11,992 nt of DNA, taken from NCBI GenBank assembly GCA_023807065.1, contig JAJJLU010004530.1, forward strand, positions 1 to 11,992, read 5' to 3'. The notes beneath the pieces were generated by a model. The model had not been told where the DNA came from. It did not search any database and saw nothing but the letters and a program-made list of their open reading frames with translations. This stretch comes from Isotricha intestinalis. Taxonomy: Eukaryota > Ciliophora > Litostomatea > Vestibuliferida > Isotrichidae. A program made the position numbers and the translations under genes. Of the stretch, positions 8,401 to 11,992 are shown one piece after another; position 1 is the stretch's first letter, and each line of letters starts with the position of its first letter.

Positions 8401-9191
8401 TTATAAATTTTCTAAATTTTCACCATGAATCATAACTTTCAAAGCAATTTTTTAATAAAATTTATTATCAAAATAAACATTATCTTTTTTTTTCATTGAA
8501 TAATCTAAAAAATAATTATAAGCACTATAAATACTCTTTTCATTATATTTTAAATTATCAATAGAATTACAAAATTCAGAAAATAAAATAGTTTTTTCAC
8601 TTAAACCATTTTTTAGTTAATTCTTATCTATTTAAATAGAATTCATAAATAAAATCTTTATTACTTTTATTTAATAAATTTTTTTGTTCTTCATCTTTTA
8701 CTATTTTGTACAAATAATAAATACTTTTTCTATTTTTTCCACAATCATATTTTTTATTTTTTCCAGAAATATCATTTGATAATAAATCTCCAATTGTCTT
8801 TTTTTAAAAGATAAATTCTTTTTAAATGACATCTTTTGTTATTGAATAAGAAATTTTTCTAAATTTATATCTTTGAATTTTAAATTTTAATTTAATTAAA
8901 TCATTAAAAAATTCTATTATAAAAGAATGATAATGTGTTTTTATTTTATTCTTATATTATCTTTTTTATATTTATTATGGTTTAATTCTAAATTTTGATT
9001 TATGTTTAATCGAGGTCTTCCTCTTTTTTTATTAAATTATTTTCCTCTTTTGATCAAACAAAAAATATTTTGGAATAATTTTTTTAAATTTTCAGATATA
9101 TATTTTTTTCTAATATCATTTTTTCTTCTTTTGTATTTTCTAATGAATCATTATTTGAATATATTATATTACAATTTTTTTGATTAAGCAT
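8401..9191 (-). pseudogene. Eroded gene for a KKRGRPR (AT-hook-like) protein
   Basis: Reading the minus strand from an ATG at 9191 gives coherent peptide pieces in the right order through to a TAA at 8403-8401, about 260 residues in total. The pieces are MLNQKNCNIIYSNNDSLENT; then SENLKKLFQNIFCLIKRGK, stop, FNKKRGRPRLNINQN; then HNKYKKDNIRIK; then THYHSFIIEFFNDLIKLKFK; then KKTIGDLLSNDISGK, KIVKDEEQKNLLNKSNKDF, GLSEKTILFSEFCNSIDNLK, and MIHGENLENL. At least five frame changes and four internal TAA codons separate them. The core GRP flanked by basic residues is an AT-hook-type DNA-binding motif. The H-x-K-[YF]-x3-DN-I block that follows resembles a widespread uncharacterised protist family as I recall it (recollection, unverified). 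Neighbouring genes are intact, so this is decay rather than generally poor sequence. It lies head to head with the pseudogene at 9206. Confidence 0.65.
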
Positions 9192-9205
9192 AAATAATTT
9201 TTTAA

Positions 9206-9842
9206 TATATTTTAAAAGATATTAATAAATTAAAAAAACAAGCATTATTATCATTAAAAATATATAATATCACAAATAAATATAAACCAATAATTCAAAT
9301 TTAAAAAATATTGAATTTAAAATTTTAAAAAAAGTACCAAACAAACATTTAAAAATAATATTAATTGTAAATAGAAAAAATGATTTTTTTGAAAGATAAT
9401 ATAAATAGAAAAGTTAAAAGGAAATAAAAACAGTAATTCCTTAAAAATCTTTTTATCTTAATAATAAAAAATGATAAAATATATAATATAAATTGTTGGA
9501 AAATTCAGTGTAAAAAAATTATGTTCTAAATAAAAATTCATCAAATTCAATTAATTATTTTTCTATTGTTTGATAATGAAGTAAACCCTATAAAAACTAA
9601 ATTAGAAAAGATCAAAATTAAAACAAAAAAATAATGCTTTAAATTCTTTTAGTGATATTAATAAAAAAAATGAAAGAAAATTATTCAGTGAAGTGAATAA
9701 ATAAAAAAATTCTCTTCAAAAAGAAAGTTCAAATTTGTCTGAAAATATAAAAATATAAATATTAAAAATTGAAAAAAATAAATTAATAAGAAATTCTTTT
9801 ATAAAACAATTAATAATTTATTTTGTTATTTATTTAAAATGA
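9206..9842 (+). pseudogene. Eroded coding remnant, coiled-coil-like
   Basis: On the plus strand, coding-like pieces follow each other in shifting frames. They are KDINKLKKQALLSLKIYNIT (about 9215-9301), then from 9301 LKNIEFKILKKVPNKHLKII ending NRKNDFFER. Further along come LLENSV, stop, KNYVLNKNSSNSINYFSIV (about 9493-9570), DNEVNPIKTKLEKIK (about 9572-9616), and NNALNSFSDINKKNERKLFS with SLQKESSNLSENIKI (9630 to about 9759). Several internal TAA, one or two TAG and two TGA codons and at least three frame changes interrupt it. No start ATG is left at the 5' end, so it looks 5'-truncated. The Glu/Ser/Asp-containing composition is unlike random A/T-rich DNA and suggests a helical or coiled-coil protein. 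Family not recognised. Confidence 0.5.
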
Positions 9843-9915
9843 AGTATTTAAATCTTAACTTATATTTTCTTTAAATATAAATCAAAAACATTAACATTAA
9901 AAATATAAAAAATAA

Positions 9916-11992
9916 ATGTTAAAGAATTTCAAAATAATAATTATAATTATATTATTATTAGAAATTACAATTATACAAACAGATGATAGAATATTAAATT
10001 TATCCACAAGTAAACCTAATATAGTATCAAGAGCATTGACTGATACTTTAACTTTAATTTTTCATGAAGATTCAACAGTAACAATAGATTATTCAAGCAC
10101 AAAAGCAGTCCAAATAACCAATACTCCTTTTAAATATTTAGGAACTTCTTATCCTTTAGTATATAAATATTATAATAATAATAATAAACTAATATATTAT
10201 ATTGTTTCCATTACTGAAAAAAATAGTGGTTTAACTTTTAATGTTTATGAAAGTAATAAAAATTCCAATGCTAATTTAACACCTTTTGAAGTAGAATTTT
10301 CTCAATTAAATTCTTTAAGTTCCATAAATGAGAATGAATTTATTGCTTCAATTATAAATACAAATGGTGATTGTGATGTAATAAAATGTACATTAATTGA
10401 TTATTCTTGTGATTCTTTAAATTCTGCTTTTTTATCATTATGTTCAAATGATGATGATATTTTAAATGTATATTATCAACCAGAAATAAATAAATATATT
10501 TATTTACATTATTCTTCAGGTCAAATGACTTCTGGAATTGTTAATTCTTCGGGGGATGATGATTATAAACAGTCAACAAAAACAATTACATTAAATGAAG
10601 ATTGTGATTCAATATCTCAATTACAAATAATACAAATAACAGAAAATGTTATTTTAAATTGTTTTATGAATACTGAAAATAAGAAAGTATATTGTTCAAA
10701 AGGAGAATATGACAAAGAAAAAGAAGAATATAATTTAAATGAATTTACTACAGATTTAACATGTCCATCAGAGAGTTTTTCAATAGATAAACTAGCAAAC
10801 AACTATATAATAATATCATGTCCAGGAGGTGAGAGAGAACAACCGCATTATATATTATATGATTCAAATAAAAATATTAAAGGTCAAGGTCAACTTTATG
10901 CTAATGATCCACAAAGTAGCAGAGGTCCTCATTATATGAGAGATTTTACTATAACTCCAAGTGGAGATATTTATATTCTTGCTAATCATCCTCCTGTCCC
11001 AGGTGTTGATTGTGATTTTTTTCATCAACATAAAATTACAAAAAGTAGTTATATGTGTTCTGATTACAGTCAAGTTATTATACCTAAAGATGATCAATCA
11101 ACTAAACTTAATACTTATATTAATAATAATAATAATAATATCCCTTCTAAAATTGTAGTTCACGAAAATAATTGTAATGATGTTTTAATGGATTCAAATA
11201 ATGGAGAGATTCCTTCAAATATAAATTTTGATAATATAAATGTTAAACAAAAATATAATATTGATTGTACTTTAACTTATTATTCTGGTTTAGGTGAAAT
11301 TGGTAATTATGCTGCTTTACATTTCATACTTTTATGTGATATAAATTTATCTTCTTGTGATTCACATTGTGAAGTATGTGAATTATCTTCAGTTTCATCA
11401 ATATTAATGAATTGTAATAAATGCTCTTCTGATAATTATATTTATAAGAAAAATCCAGAAGAAAATATAGATAGTGGAAATTGTTGTGAAAAAGTTTCTA
11501 ATTGCCAAAGCTATTATTTTAATTGTACTTGTGAAAAATGTAAAAACGGATATAAAATAGACAATACAGTTTGTAAAATAGTTCTTGAAGATAAGATAAT
11601 AAAGATGGTTCTTGAAAATGCAGAATTTATTGATTTTGCTATAAGTGATCAAAATGCTCATTATATTAAAATTACAAAAAATAATGATTTTCAAGGTCAA
11701 ATATCAGTATATAATAATAATAAATATGAAGAACAAAATTTTATTGGTAATCAAATGAAAATTTATTCACAAAAAATTAGTTATTTAGCGAATAAAATAG
11801 GAAAATATTCATTTGAATATTCTATTTATGATTCTCAAAATAATTTAATATCTAATGTTGCCACTTATACATTTTTTGTTTGTAAAAATGGATGTGTTTG
11901 CGAAAAAACACAAACAAATAATTATGTACTAACTTCTGATAATGATAAAAATTGTTTTGATATTCAAGTAGAAGATTTTGAAAAAATTATAA
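9916..11992 (+). CDS. Secreted/surface cysteine-rich protein (3' partial)
   Basis: 692 codons without a stop; the gene continues beyond the window. The first 22 residues (MLKNFKIIIIIILLLEITII...) form a clear signal peptide: basic start, long hydrophobic core, then polar DDRILN. Residues about 25-470 are beta-rich in character with scattered cysteines, and include SPSGDIYIL-like segments (TPSGDIYILANHPPVPGVDC). A Cys-rich module at 481-553 contains CDSHCEVCELSS, CNKCSSDNYIY, NCCEKVSNC and CTCEKCKNGYKIDNTVCK. This resembles the furin/EGF-like or variant-surface-protein CxxC repeats of protist surface proteins. A following beta-type domain (about 560-655) ends with another cluster, CKNGCVCEK, at 656. 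Short poly-Asn runs occur (AAT repeats). Export through the secretory pathway is firm; whether it is membrane-anchored cannot be seen because the C terminus is missing. Confidence 0.85.
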   Translation, partial: MLKNFKIIIIIILLLEITIIQTDDRILNLSTSKPNIVSRALTDTLTLIFHEDSTVTIDYSSTKAVQITNTPFKYLGTSYPLVYKYYNNNNKLIYYIVSITEKNSGLTFNVYESNKNSNANLTPFEVEFSQLNSLSSINENEFIASIINTNGDCDVIKCTLIDYSCDSLNSAFLSLCSNDDDILNVYYQPEINKYIYLHYSSGQMTSGIVNSSGDDDYKQSTKTITLNEDCDSISQLQIIQITENVILNCFMNTENKKVYCSKGEYDKEKEEYNLNEFTTDLTCPSESFSIDKLANNYIIISCPGGEREQPHYILYDSNKNIKGQGQLYANDPQSSRGPHYMRDFTITPSGDIYILANHPPVPGVDCDFFHQHKITKSSYMCSDYSQVIIPKDDQSTKLNTYINNNNNNIPSKIVVHENNCNDVLMDSNNGEIPSNINFDNINVKQKYNIDCTLTYYSGLGEIGNYAALHFILLCDINLSSCDSHCEVCELSSVSSILMNCNKCSSDNYIYKKNPEENIDSGNCCEKVSNCQSYYFNCTCEKCKNGYKIDNTVCKIVLEDKIIKMVLENAEFIDFAISDQNAHYIKITKNNDFQGQISVYNNNKYEEQNFIGNQMKIYSQKISYLANKIGKYSFEYSIYDSQNNLISNVATYTFFVCKNGCVCEKTQTNNYVLTSDNDKNCFDIQVEDFEKII
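11122..11139 (+). repeat. (AAT)6 trinucleotide run within CDS
   Basis: Six exact AAT units encode six Asn residues in the surface-protein gene. Similar five-unit runs lie in the ankyrin gene at 4283-4297 and 4619-4633. In-frame trinucleotide slippage of this kind commonly gives length variation without breaking the gene. Confidence 0.8.

Noticed and set aside
9002..9187. Short plus-strand reading frame rich in Phe/Leu
   Set aside because: It is the complement of the Lys/Asn/Glu-rich minus-strand pseudogene; apparent membrane-like hydrophobicity is typical of antisense to such sequence.
8401..9842. Reading TAA/TAG as glutamine (ciliate code) to make intact genes here
   Set aside because: The intact genes of the window contain many CAA codons and no internal TAA/TAG, and end at TAA. 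The two remnants also need several frame changes and cross TGA, so pseudogenes are simpler.
10617..11700. Several short frames on both strands (e.g. 10961-11158 plus, 11404-11700 minus)
   Set aside because: All lie within the continuous 9916-11992 frame, which has a signal peptide and a coherent Cys pattern; they are shadows.
1..11992. Organellar DNA or anaerobic-fungus/Dictyostelium origin
   Set aside because: The genes are nuclear types (Rab-like, ankyrin, secretory signal peptide), not organellar. A 26-nt intron is far smaller than is usual in fungi or Dictyostelium, although A/T content alone would fit them.

Overview
The window is protein-coding DNA from a very A/T-rich protist nuclear genome, most probably a ciliate. 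The evidence is: dense short-spaced genes on both strands; Asn/Lys/Ile-rich proteins with poly-Asn runs; TAA as the stop of all six genes whose end is visible; and one gene (3804-6613) whose reading frame has a plausible ATG start only if a 26-nt GT...AG intron at 3827-3852 is removed. Introns this small are characteristic of ciliates. Long genes keep CAA for Gln and contain no internal TAA, so TAA is a true stop here. That excludes a Tetrahymena/Paramecium-type code and would fit a ciliate with a near-standard code (for example litostome/rumen ciliates or Stentor-like lineages). The assignment is an inference, not proven.

Layout. 1-659 (+): 3' part of a leucine-rich-repeat protein. 816-2012 (+): basic protein of unknown function. 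2196-2894 (-): Rab/Ras-like small GTPase with an altered switch II and a C-terminal CaaX-type box. 2984-3631 (+): protein with an N-terminal MG(N)xC acylation-type motif and a weak CAP/SCP-like domain, divergent from the GTPase across only 89 bp. 3804-6613 (+): 927-aa low-complexity protein with C-terminal ankyrin repeats and the tiny intron. 6894-7946 (-): lineage-type protein of unknown function. 7947-8400: no gene seen. 8401-9191 (-) and 9206-9842 (+): two eroded pseudogenes lying head to head. 9916-11992 (+): 5' 692 codons of a secreted or surface cysteine-rich protein that runs off the window.

There is no operon logic. The genes look like independent units: the GTPase and the acylated protein would act at membranes, the LRR and ankyrin proteins are probable interaction scaffolds, and the last gene is probably exported to the cell surface. 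The observations most worth follow-up are the 26-nt intron, the pseudogene pair (one with a recognisable AT-hook-like KKRGRPR motif followed by a conserved-looking H-x-K...DN block), and the GTPase with the catalytic Gln replaced by Lys. I found no convincing undescribed multi-gene system, tRNA, rRNA, CRISPR array or telomere.
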